DNA of 64,000 nucleotides from Rhodosorus marinus (taxonomy: Eukaryota; Rhodophyta; Stylonematophyceae; Stylonematales; Stylonemataceae): positions 1,054,001 through 1,118,000 of the forward strand of contig JAMWBK010000004.1 in the NCBI GenBank assembly GCA_029953675.1, in the 5' to 3' direction. Position numbers and translations under genes: made by a program. Numbering within the stretch: the first letter of the stretch is position 1; each line of letters starts with the position of its first letter. The notes below the pieces were generated by a model. That model worked only from the letters and a program-made list of their open reading frames with translations, searched no databases and had not been told where the DNA came from. Shown here in pieces: positions 30,142 through 41,081 of this stretch.

Positions 30142-32365
30142 ATGAATTTGTTTAATCGGAGACTGAAAGAAAAACAACACCGAGGGTCAAAAAAGAATAG
30201 GCGCCGCGCTATGACGCTGTGCGGTACTCTTCCAACACTGATTCAAACCAGGTCCCAAGGAGAGAGCCTTCTGCGTGAAAGAGCAAACGTAGCGGTGAAG
30301 AAAGATCATCGGAGCGTGGAATCACAGGTTGCCGCTGCTGGAGGATACCGGCTGTTCGCCGCAGATCACCGCCTGACACCACGTGACGCGCCCGATTCTG
30401 TCGAGAAGACCTGAAAGCTCAGGGGGCACAACGAGAATAGGAAGAGAGAGAAGCGAAATGGAGACGTTCGAGGTCCTCAAAGTTGCCGGAAAGGAACATT
30501 TGCAATTTTCGGCGAGGGCGGACCCGGCGAGGACGCGGATTGAGGGGGACGGTAGAGGAGGTGAGCACGCGCGGCGGGGAAAAAAAACAAGAGTTCCCGT
30601 CGAAGAGAGCAGTGAGGGTTCGCAGCGACCTCCTGCCAGAGAAAATCCAACACCAATCCCGGGGGCATATGAAGACGACGAGGGAGCCGGACGGCCGTGC
30701 TCTGACGACAAAGGGGAAGGGAACCGTCCGGGTAGGAGGCGACGAGGTGCAAAAATCACGAGGGACGACGCTTATGCCAGGCTGAGCGGCCACTGGTAAA
30801 CAAGTGTAACCGGGACGACACGCGCTCGGAGGAGGAAGACTCTGACATCGGGCCTCCACCCAGTCGGGAAGGCAGATTGAATATCCCGAGGAGGTGCCTC
30901 GGAGGGAGGCTCAGGAGCCGCACGACACTTACGTAGGGGGCGCACAAAGGAACTAAAAGACATGAAGAAGGTAGACACAGGGTTTTCAGTAGCGGAATCT
31001 CGACTGACGGTGTTCACAGCCAGCGGGTTGGGAGAGACCGATGGTGCTTCTGCCATGTCAGTTTCACGAGCTTCGGATGGCAGGGCGAGGAGAGGAAGGG
31101 CCCTCAAGAGTCGGCGGCAGAAGGTCAACGGCAGGGTGGGCTTCCCGCAGGGCCGCCTCGGTGGAGAGGAAGGCCTCTAGCGCGGTGCGGAGGACCCGGC
31201 GAGGAGGAAAACGCGCGAAGAGGCTCGCCTGTATGGGTGAGAACCGTGCCGTATGAGTGTATAGGGCGCGACAACCGAAGCCTGTGAGGCATCCAGGTTT
31301 TTCAGGGCCCAGGGGGGAACCCAGCCGGCGTCAAAACGATCGAATTCGACAAACAAAGACACATGAGGACGAGTTAGGATCATGTTGGCTTGAGCAGGGC
31401 GCTGGAGCGCGAGGGTGGTCACAAGCGAGTGGAGGAACTGGTAAGCCGAGTGAGTAACAAGAACACCTGCGGAAGGATCATTCACAAAAAGAGTCGAGGA
31501 GCCTGGAAGGGTTTTCTTCAACACATCCCCTGAATACGCTGTTCCAGGGTGCAGGGGGTGCGTCTGCCCCTTGGGACCATCTGCGACGGGCACAGCTTTG
31601 CTTGTTAACGAAACCCGACCAAGAGCCGGCACACCCGCGTCTCCGGCCGATCGACATGGTTGAGAGTCTACGGAAACTCCCGGGGAGGTGGCTATGCCAG
31701 CGCCTACGCCAGCGAGTCACCGCCTTTATGGCGCCTTGGCAGGTAGAGGTGGGATTTTCCGGGGGTTGCGAACTAATCACCCATACGATCGAGCTCGAGC
31801 GAGCCAGTAGGCCTGATTGGGGCGTTTTGGTAGTTGACTTCCGTAACGCGTTCAACAGCGTCTCGCGGACGCATGCTTTGGAGGTGATTCGCACGATATT
31901 CCCGGAGGCGTGGCCGTTCCTATCCGGTATTTACGGAGGAGGGAGCCTCTCTTACTTGACAACGCAGGGCTCTGTTTTTGCAGCACGTAATGGCGTTCAA
32001 CAGGGTGATCCTTGTTGGCCGGTACTTCACGCGTAGTCAGGTTGTGAAGGAGTTGGGTCTCAGTGCCACTGTCGTGTGCCTGGGCTAAGAGACCCATAAA
32101 TTGCAGAATAAGCCCATTGTAGAGCGGGGTCTTGTGCTTGGGCGCGTCGAGATGCAACTTCAGCGCTCCGCAGCTCAGATCAATTGCCAAAGGAGTAGTT
32201 CCGTCGTTGCCAGGTGCAGATGCAGTTGCAGGCTCAGAAACAGGGACTGGGAAAGGCTCAGGTCCGTCTGCCGCCAGACTAACGGCCGGCAGGTCTTCCA
32301 TTGTTGCGTCTGTGGAAAAGCCCCCCCCTCCGGAGGTACGGCCTCTAGGGTAGTCATATTACTCG
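30142..32365 (-). mobile_element. Family A-type copy with N-terminal ORF but no RT
   Basis: The 3' end (30142-30230) has the A-type terminus on the minus strand (CGCCTATTC, T-rich UTR, CAGTCTCCGATTAAACAAATTCATTC). Upstream, minus frames encode an N-terminal protein: MEDLPAVSLAADGPEPFP... from about 32301, LLAQAHDSGTETQLLHNLTT, then after a nested insertion STLFVNDPSAGVLVTHSAYQF, LQRPAQANMILTRPHVSLFV and a Pro/Ser/Arg-rich region. No RT motif is found. I infer an A-type element whose RT was deleted; linkage of the two ends is not proven. Confidence 0.6.
31529..32034 (+). mobile_element. Family B RT fragment nested in the 30-32 kb element
   Basis: Plus-strand B sequence from LNTLFQ-like codons through KPDQEPAHPRLRPIDMVESLRKL, VVDFRNAFNSVSR and GVQQGDPC, ending abruptly before motif C. 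It lies opposite to, and inside, the minus-strand N-terminal frame, which continues on both sides. Confidence 0.83.
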
Positions 32366-33598
32366 AAACGCGTTCTCGAAAGAATCAAAGTGCAACTCTG
32401 CCGCCACGATAAATTCCAAAGTCCAAAAAGAAAAACCCCAGACTCCAGACTAACGTAGCCGTGTACACTTCGCAGAAGAAACCCCAGACTAACGTATTCC
32501 CGCCACCATGTATCGATTCGATAAACTCATTATCTCGCAAAACATCACCAAAAGTTGCCAAAACAAGCTCCAGACGTAGATAGCATCCCTACCGGAGCTG
32601 GACATTCTCGGCACTAGCTGGCCGACTAGATCTTCGCCACTTTCAGCTCCTTCAGCATGAACTTCACTCAATACGTCATCTCCTCTGCTGTAAAACCGCC
32701 TCGGCAAGTAGCCATTCGCCGACGAAGTCATAGAAGACGCGGACGGTCACGACTGGCATGTGTAGACTTAACCATAATCCACCCCCTAGCCTCCCCTTAG
32801 ATGTCATTCTCTGCATCGGAGGGTATCAGCAGCCCCGCGAATCACGTATCGCAACAGGTAGAAGGTGTACCAGGAAGCCCTCTCGAACTTGACCGCCTTA
32901 AAGTCGATCGTATCACATCTTCTGTTCAGCTTGTCATCAGCTCTTTGCACTGGTAGAGAGGTTCTTCGATTGAGAGATTTCGTGCCCTGTTTCCCCTATC
33001 GCCGAGTCCACATCATTGATGATCTATTTTACTATGGAGCGAGACAAATGCCAAACCCTTTTTCTTCCCGTTACTCCGCAACGTTAGGGTCGCTGTTGAA
33101 AATGTTCCACCCGTCAACGGACGAAAGCACTTTGGTGTCATCGTCCTGAAAGGACCGAAGTGCGACGCAGTCAAGGCAGGTGAACACAAAACCGCCGAAG
33201 ATCAAACTGGGAGGAACGCAAGTCTCAGCTCGCCGTGACGCATCGAAGATACGAGCACGCCCTTGTTGAAACAACCGGGAGGAAGTATCACAAGAGCCCT
33301 TGACTATTTTATTGACAGCTACTATCATAGATACTAACCCGACCTGAAGCGCCCAATCGAACTTTGCCGGAGAGCTGCAGTTCCTACCACATCCTCCTGT
33401 CTGTCTACCCTCACTGCTCTTGCAAACGGCTCAGGGCGTCTAGCCATGCTCTTCAGCAGCTAGCGCTCGATTCAGACAGCCTTTCCTATGTCGAACTGGC
33501 AGCTGCCAACTGCCCTCGAACAACAGCGCAGGCCCAGAACCAGTTCGACAACAACGGGTTCATTCCCTGCCCGTGGGAAGGTCGTCTCTCCTAGAAGC
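32366..33598. other. Intergenic, no gene recognised
   Basis: Several short frames on both strands show no motif. The right end is probably the 3' UTR of the elongase gene. Confidence 0.4.
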
Positions 33599-34447
33599 TT
33601 AAATAACTGTAGACTTCGACGATATTGGCTTTGTTGTCCTCGTTTTCTTCATCGACCAGTAGGTTTGGAAGTAGAACCTTGTGAACAGGATAAAGTACGA
33701 AAACAGCACTGATACCCCGACTATTGCCCCGGTATCGTTTCCATGACATTTCTCCGGCGTGAACAGGTATCGATAATAGGCATACGACGACGAGGAGACG
33801 CCTACGATGAACTGGATGATCTGCACCGTCGTGAGATGTTTCTTCCACCATACGTGAATCTTCAGTGCGGAGAGGATGTAGTAGTAGTACATGGCGACAT
33901 GAACGCCGAGGTTGTAGAGTATCGGGACCCACTGGGCGGTGCTGTGCTCATTCTGCTGGGACCAGGTCAAGAGGAGAGTCGCTCCATGGTGGTACTCGTG
34001 AAGGAACATTACAGGTTTCTTTCTCAGCACCAGAAAGACAGTGTCCAGCAGCTCATAGTACTTGAGGAGGTAGTTTAGCCAGTAGATCAAGTGCAGGCTG
34101 CCGTTGTCGTGCAGTTCACTCGAGCAGATCATAAAGTCCAGCGTGTCCTTAGCCGACATTCTCCCGTGGGGGCTGTTATACCCCAGAGTAACTCCCAACC
34201 AAATGAACAGAATCGCAGATGCAATGCACAGAAAGGCGTTGTGGGCGATCAACGGTGCCTTTGTATTCATTGGTTTCCTATACTCCATCACTGACTGAAG
34301 TACATGGATGACTAAAAAGTAACCCAAAACAACTGTAGCAGCAACGGAGAGCTTAGATAGAGGCGTTTCTCCTGGAACATACCTCCAGTCCCCTCCTAGG
34401 TCACTTAAATAAGCCATACCCTTCTCCAGAACATTCATCGTGCCCAC
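33599..34447 (-). CDS. ELO-family fatty acid elongase (3-ketoacyl-CoA synthase)
   Basis: 282 residues, normal length for the family, with about seven hydrophobic segments. All ELO signatures are present: KYYELLDT (129-136, the KxxExxDT box), HEYHH (150-154, the HxxHH metal-binding/catalytic box), NLGVHVAMYYYY (179-190, the NxxVHxxMYxYY box) and TTVQIIQF (206-213, the TxxQxxQ box). ELO enzymes condense malonyl-CoA with acyl-CoA in the endoplasmic reticulum, the rate-setting step of very-long-chain fatty acid synthesis. Substrate class (saturated versus polyunsaturated) cannot be fixed from these motifs. A basic Lys-rich C-terminus may be an ER-retention signal. Single intact exon; Met1 or Met4 could be the start. 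Confidence 0.96.
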   Translation of the reverse strand: MGTMNVLEKGMAYLSDLGGDWRYVPGETPLSKLSVAATVVLGYFLVIHVLQSVMEYRKPMNTKAPLIAHNAFLCIASAILFIWLGVTLGYNSPHGRMSAKDTLDFMICSSELHDNGSLHLIYWLNYLLKYYELLDTVFLVLRKKPVMFLHEYHHGATLLLTWSQQNEHSTAQWVPILYNLGVHVAMYYYYILSALKIHVWWKKHLTTVQIIQFIVGVSSSSYAYYRYLFTPEKCHGNDTGAIVGVSVLFSYFILFTRFYFQTYWSMKKTRTTKPISSKSTVI

Positions 34448-34540
34448 CCAGCAATCAAATCCGATACTACTCCAATAGTTCCCCTCTCAAAGAAAAATAA
34501 CTGGAAAGAATCATTACTCCATTCCAAAGACTCACACAAC

Positions 34541-34561
34541 TCTCTCTCTCTCTTTCTTTCT
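34541..34561. repeat. CT microsatellite
   Basis: A pyrimidine tract of CT and CTTT units about 100 bp upstream of the elongase start. It may lie in the promoter or 5' UTR. Confidence 0.85.
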
Positions 34562-35221
34562 GTCGTTCCAACCCCTTCTCTCCTCCCATACCATCCTCCT
34601 CAGTCCACTCCCGCCACAGCCGCAGACTTAGATAGGCACTCCATTCATAGAGTCCAAGCAGGGTTGGGCAATGCCATAAAAAAAGGAACTATCTTTCTAA
34701 GCAATTCTAAACAATCCCCATCGCCTTTGAACTACTGATGTCGTCTGTATATTTAGATCCTCGGTGTCTATATTCAAAATTCATCGACATGAGCCGGGGG
34801 GGGATTGGATTGGGTAATGCGCATACGGACTACGTCGAAGTTCTTAAGATAGCAGTTCATTCTTAATTAGGTGTTATTTTATTGGGTTTTTCATTTGATA
34901 CGTCTATATTTGGAATTGTATTAGAATATATTTAGGTTTATACGCTCGGAGGCGATGAGTTTTTCGGCGACATGTTCGAAATTCATAAAATAAGACATAG
35001 CTCTTAAATAGGTATATGGTGGCGGGAGCTATACATATATATTTCAGGTGATAAGTAGCCCATGCGCCGTATGGCGCGCGCTATGGAGACTTCATGAATT
35101 CACGCAAACTTGCTATGGAACAATATCCCTTATTGATTCTGAAGTAAACCAATTCATTCGATTCGTATTGTGCGAACAATAAATGACCTATATAAAGAAA
35201 AGAGATGTCATAGTAATTTTT

Positions 35222-35275
35222 TTCCTTTCGGGTTTTTTTCTTTCAGACCCCAATTAAACAATAATTTGTTGTCCT
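35222..35275 (+). mobile_element. Possible solo family A 3' terminus
   Basis: TTTCCTTTCGGG, a T-run, CTTTCAGACCCCAATTAAACAAT resembles the A 3' end. Only about 50 bp are present. The rest of 34562-36039 is intergenic with no gene recognised. Confidence 0.5.
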
Positions 35276-35648
35276 ATATAGCTATTTTTCCGGTAATAAA
35301 CGTCCCCTCCCCCTCTACTTCCAGCTACCCTTCTACAACTTGCATTTGTTGTAAGTACTGAAGCTAGTCTTCTATTGTCCTCCGTCCTATTTGTCAACAA
35401 GAAGGCACGGTGCGGCGTAAGGGGAAGAATTGGGGGTAATGAGTCCGTTCTCTTCAGCTCTTGCTGGCCGCGCAGACTCATTCTATATGACCTGTGGGCT
35501 AGTGGGCTTGAGCCAGGTTTCAACGCAAGCTCGAAGTTGACTTCTCGGTGGTAAGTCTTTGACGGTTTCCGCAAGAACTCAGGGATCTTGTTATCGGCCG
35601 AATCGGAGAAGGTTATCTGTCGACTGTCGGCATCTTGTTCAAGACCTC

Positions 35649-35728
35649 TGAATTTTCCTCACGCTAATTTTCTTCAGGGTTTTCTGGACTTTCCTCAGAG
35701 TAATTTTCTTCAGGGTAGTTTATCGTGG
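35649..35728. repeat. About 41-bp tandem duplication
   Basis: TTTCCTCA...TAATTTTCTTCAGGGT occurs twice in a row with few changes. Confidence 0.75.
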
Positions 35729-36039
35729 GTAGCTGGATCCCCAAGTTCAACTGCTGCTAGAGAACGGTCAAAAAACCCAACCCACTTGGCACAACCCTAC
35801 TATTAAACCAATTCATTTACTGTTCCGTTTATTCCAACTATTCCCAAATTCATTCACTACTACCCTTTCGTATATATTTTATCCGATTAAACAAATTCTT
35901 TCAGAATATCGAACTTCAAAAAGCTGTCCTCTAAGCTAAGAACGGTTGCGGTGCGACATGATTTAGTAAGTATAGTTTTTCGTGATTAAGCGTTTAGTTG
36001 TACAACCAATGAATGGGAGTATATTAATTATTTGGAAAA

Positions 36040-37380
36040 CTACGGCTGGAGTTGAACGCGGAGGTTGGGCGGAGGTACGAAGGTGATGCCACAGGAGGCT
36101 GTGAAATGGACGCCTGGTCCTGGAGGCTTGACGACGAACTTCCATCCGAATATGCCTTCGCAAGTTAGAACAAGCCTGGCGAATGTGGATGTCTTGTAGA
36201 ACGACAGACCGTTGATGTGCCTGGCGAAGGTGCGGTCGTAGAACCCGGGCTTGCTGAGGATTGTCCCGAAGGGGAACGGCTGCTCGTATCCATCTTTGTA
36301 GTCGATCACGGCTTCGATTTCCACTGGCCTCGTCACGTACAGCCTTGCCAGGAAGGCTAACGCGTATGGACATTTATTTACGACGGTGTGGCCCGCGGGG
36401 AAGGCGAAGCTCCTGATCTTGACGGTGTTTCCAGTAACCCTAGTGGGGTACCTCACCCTCACGCACAACTGGTCGTTTTCCTTGTAGACTGATTTGACTT
36501 TGACGTTCTGGCGGACCCATTTCTTCGCGATGTTGGTTCCTGGGAGTTTACTGAAGTCGATTCCGAGGCTGACGGTGTGTGTGGTGAAGGTCTTGGTCAG
36601 TCGCTTCAGCACGAAAGTATTTATTGTGTCTGTGATCAGCTTCTGGAGTGCGTCTTCGCTGAACTGATGGAGCAGAACCGCCTTCAGGTCGGCCGCCATC
36701 GCCGAGTTGACCGCGTCCATCCTCGCGGGGAAGGATGGGATATTGTTCTTCATCCACTGTTGGTTGGCGATGCCACCGATCACCTCCACTTTCACAGGCT
36801 TCACCCGTAGCCCCAGGAGGTCGGGGTCAAACTGGAAGCTTATCCGGATCCTGAAGTTTTCAAGGTCCGCTCTATGCGTCTGGTGAGCGGTTGCGCACGG
36901 TTTGTTCGTGCTTGTGTCCATGCACCCAGCCTGGAGCTCCCGACCATTCTACTCCATCTTCACATCAACGATGAGGAGCACCACCCCACTTACCACCTTT
37001 GCGTACACGAGGACGCCTTGGGTCTTCATATCCTTATAGTACACTTCGTACAATTTGTTGCTTGAGTTCGGCTCCGTCGGACTTTTCTCCAACGGCGACG
37101 TCCTCGGACATTCAGAGCGTGCTTGATGCCGTCCGGGAACTTGACCCAGCTCGTACTTGCATCGAAAAACCTCGCCACAGGCCCATTCCACTTACCGTAG
37201 TAGTCCATCTGGATCCTGAACTTCTTCAGGTTGGTCTTCGCAAGGTTCACGATGGTCTCATCATCGATGCACAACATATTCAGAGAAAGTCTTCTCGAGC
37301 GGATTGCGTAGAACAATGCTACGCGATTTCCCGCTCACCAACGGCAAAATAATTACGAAAAGACAGCTCAACCTCGTCAT
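36040..37380 (-). CDS. Secreted protein of unknown function with frame breaks
   Basis: The likely start is the ATG at 37380, with a signal peptide (MTRLSCLFVIILPLVSG) and a TATA-like box 80-90 bp upstream. The frame then shifts near 37330 into one encoding LCIDDETIVNLAKTNLKKFRIQMDYY...SWVKFPDGIKHALNV, shifts back near 37090 (NSSNKLYEVYYKDMKTQGVLVYAKV), and meets a TAG at 36949-36951. From 36921 a clean 293-codon frame runs to 36040. The TAG lies inside a possible 63-bp intron (GTAAGT donor near 36999, CAG acceptor near 36937), whose removal keeps frame. The two frameshifts could be sequencing errors, unrecognised introns or true decay. NLKKFRIQ and LENFRIRI suggest two related halves. No known domain recognised. 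Confidence 0.55.
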
Positions 37381-37460
37381 CTTGATCAGCCACCTAGCTC
37401 TCCATGACCTCGGTCCACCCCTCACACTAGTAACCACCACTAGTACCAATATCACCCGAG

Positions 37461-37470
37461 CTATTTATTG
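37461..37470 (-). promoter_or_regulatory. TATA-like box
   Basis: CAATAAATAG on the minus strand, 81-90 bp upstream of the ATG at 37380. Confidence 0.45.
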
Positions 37471-40400
37471 TTAAGAAGCAGCCTCAATATTCCTGAGGCG
37501 GATTCAGCCAGCGGTGTACGCTCACGTAATAGCAGAGAATGTTCAAATACCCTCCCCAGCGGTTACCGGAATTAGCTAAGCACCGCCCTCTGCTCAAGCC
37601 CTCATACCTACTTTCGACTGGATCAGGCGAAGGAAATACTGAGAGGGAGAGCAGATATGTGCTTTCGCCGATCGTTTTCACCTTCAAGTTTTGCACGGAT
37701 ACAGCTCGAGGAGGGTAGCCAGAAACCAAACCCCGAGCAGCGAGCCACTCATCGAAGCGCCTTCACGGCAAAAGAGCTCTGCGTCCCATCAGCGTCATCG
37801 TATTCAATCTTCTTAAAAGAGTTTATAGAACGATTATAATAAAAATCCATTTTCAGTCAATATTATTATATTGACTAGTATAATAAGTGACGCTTATCGT
37901 CAGCAATGAAATGGCGATAGCGTTAAACCAATAGAGAAGTGATGAAGAGTTACTTACAATATTATTACCACTATGATTGCATACCGAACGAAATACCTTT
38001 GTATTTATTGTTTTATAAATAGGTCTTTTATCCAATTAAAAGCTCTGATTTGATGGCGAAGTGAACATAGTTTCTTCTCTTGAAAGTAATAGGTTATATC
38101 TATTCGTTAACATTAGTCAAAATAACGCTATTGACTGAATACGAAGCGTGAACGGTGGCTGGGAGTTTTTCGGAGGCCTTGGAAGAGGAAAACCGGATGT
38201 CATGATCGTTTGGAGACATTTGGAGGAGATATGAGTTCGCTTCGCTCCCTCGGACTCAAGCGTTAGCGAGCAGTTATGTTCTAAAAAAGATTTGGATATT
38301 CGCCAGCAGATCAATCGGTACACGGGCTAGTCTAGTGATAGTGAGGGAATATGCAGCTTGTGAGAACGATGAAAAGAATGATACTTGCTGAAAGTCATCT
38401 TGTACAACCCCGCTGGTCATGATGTGAAACACCTACACACTTGCTCAGGTCTCCGGAAGTCTCAGTTGCGCAAGCTAAGGGTATGTCTGACGGAGTGGAA
38501 TGGTGCTTGTTAACATATAGGAAGATCTCGACACCTCGCTTTGGCACGCTTTTCACTTGCAATCGGTTAGCGTGCACATTTGTTGCAGAAGAGCTGAACC
38601 GAGGGGGCCGATCCTGGTTTGTTGCATGGGAGCAAGTCGATGGGACACCGTACGCATGAGCTCGATTCCCTGAACGCGTTATCAGCAGGCACTAAATACA
38701 GCGGGTCAACATATCAATCCGTCCAAACCGACCGTGTAAATAGCTTCACCTGGCACGAAAACCATGCGCGAACGGTGTAGAACAGCTTCGCACTCTCTCC
38801 CACCGAAGGCTAACACACCACCTGGAATCCTCACATAAAGTGTGAAGACGCTGTGTGAAACTCTGTCATCAAGGTGTATTGCAAGCCCGACACTCATAGC
38901 ATCACCTCCTAGGCTCTGTTGCTCACCTCCAAATCGCGTCGGCTCTGATGACCGCTAGGACATCCTTACCAGACCTAGAGAGTATTGTCCATAAATATGA
39001 GTTATGTCGTGACTGCTGTCGAAATTCAAGGACTTTGCGACAGCTGCGTTGTGATCCTAGAGCCTAATTGAGCGCAAATTCCAAATCATGTCCAACAATT
39101 TTCTTTTTCTAGATGATTTGCGCAGAGTTGGACATCCTTCGAGACATACCATTTAGACGTTGCTGCTAAAAATAGATTTGATACCAAGGTTGAAACTCAC
39201 GAAATTCAAGAAAGAGTCTAAATCAAGACTGGGTATGTCTAGAGTGGGGAGACAGTGGCTGTTGCGAAAGCCGAACAAAATCCTCCGAGCCTGAGCTGCC
39301 CAGAGTGTCTTCAAAGTCAGAACATATATTCTGAATCTGTACATTTTTATGCCCCGAGTTCATTCTTTCAGGTTCCTGATAGACTCCCAACTATAGAGAA
39401 ACAAAATCTCAAAATAAGATACTAGGACTAGGACATGAATTGGTACCATCGGCCAGTCCTACTCGGAGGCCGTACTTCAGAGATCATATCCTATTTGGTG
39501 CCACACGAGTTTTATTATTCACATCTATGTCTTAATCAAGCAAAAAATGAGCATTATTTAGATCAACAGGGCTTGGTGCATCATCGACCATCAATAAGAC
39601 ATTAGTGGCAAGTACTCTCAAATATGCAAATAAAACATAGGACTTTGAACAGACGTCCTCGAAAGTACTCAATTCAATAAAGACATGGTTAAAAGCTAAT
39701 CCATATCCTCGTCGCGACCTGTCCTACTTTTGCTAATCATGTCCAGCGCTGAACCTACTAACGTTTGTTAACAGTCTTGGTTTGATGATCATCTTCTGCC
39801 CAGAATAGATTACGTTCAGCAGCTTCCTTCTATTCTTCTCGCTTTTATACACCCATGGGGTTCGAGAAACGCTCTACCTACGCGCTTAACTCCCATTTGG
39901 CTTGAATGAGACCCTACTACTGGTCAAAGACACATAGAGCTGAAAAAGAACGCCCTGGCGAAGCCGGAGTCGGGTGACTAGCCCACCCAACACGTCGCAA
40001 CCTCCCATTTCTGATGTTTTATATTTAAGGTTTGTCTCCGCTCCTGTTTTCATCCATCATACAATAAACCGAATTCTTACTGTGTGCCTCTATTTTATCG
40101 CGGATCAAGAACAGATTATGATAATATCATATTTTAGAATGTAGTTGACTCAGAAATAGAATACTATTTCTTTATTTAATTCATAAAAGACATGATATGT
40201 TCCTAATTAAAACTCTGATCCGACCAGATAGTGTATATGTAGCTTCCATGGAGCCTCTGAATATACGGATTAAATTACTGAAACAAAGCATGAACGCCGT
40301 ATATTTTTGAGGAGAAGTGTTTAAATATAGTATACTATAAACTATAGTACTAAATTGAGCAATTGCTTTGGATTAACTTTATTTTTGCTGTTAAAGGCGA

Positions 40401-40630
40401 TATGCTTCTGAACAGTGGGCAAATCAAGACTCGGGAGACACCAGTGCGGGACAGGAAGTTCACCCTGTTGATGTGTAGGCGGGGGGGAGCAAGAAGCAAT
40501 TCTAAAGCCGGGCGCGGAATAAAGTCTCTATCGCTGAACAAGCTTGTCTGAAAAAAAAAATCACGCAAAACACGAGCGCGAAGAAAGGCGTTGGTTGTCA
40601 GCGGAAAATTTGATGAGTAAGTCGGGACAA
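37471..40630. other. Long intergenic stretch, no gene recognised
   Basis: AT-rich in parts, with only short frames on both strands and no family motif, repeat or RNA gene that I can support. It is the longest empty stretch in the left two thirds of the window. Confidence 0.45.
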
Positions 40631-40679
40631 TGGATTTCCTCTCCTGACACCGATACTTGGTGTCAGGAGAGGAAATCCA
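40631..40679. repeat. Perfect 21-bp hairpin
   Basis: Arms 40631-40651 and 40659-40679 (beginning TGGATTTCC and ending GGAAATCCA) are exact reverse complements around the 7-nt loop GATACTT. It lies 400 bp upstream of the protease-Hint gene and belongs to no recognised element. Confidence 0.95.
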
Positions 40680-41081
40680 GTATTACTTTGCTTTCCTTAG
40701 TTTTTCGATCGGTTTCTTTCGATACCGAAAAACGGAGGCTAGCGATCGTGTTGAGGTTGTGAGGACGCTGGACTTTAGGGACAGAGGAGCAGTTTTGCGG
40801 AAATACATTTTGACAGCATATTGTACTGTGCTTTGTGTGTTGATGAAATGTGTGACAAGTTTCGATACGGTTGGAATCGTCAGTGCGGAGAGGAATCAGG
40901 TTGCTCGGGATCGATATAGTGGATGTGAGCAGTGGACGTTTAAAGGCTGTGGCTATTGACTTGGGCGCTTCTGCTGAGGTGCGGTGTGGTTCTGGAGTGA
41001 AGTGGTTGGTGGTGGTGTTGGTCATGGGAGGTGCCAAGAGAATAGATAAGTAATTTGTCTTCGGGAGAGAGAGAGACTGCC

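Noticed and set aside
30322-30859. Overlapping Pro/Ser/Arg-rich frames on both strands
   Set aside because: GC-skewed low-complexity DNA keeps several frames open at once; not independent genes. I treat the region as part of a retroelement remnant.
40544-41053. Frames of 70-100 codons upstream of the protease gene
   Set aside because: They run through the perfect hairpin and lack motifs; more likely promoter or 5' UTR sequence.
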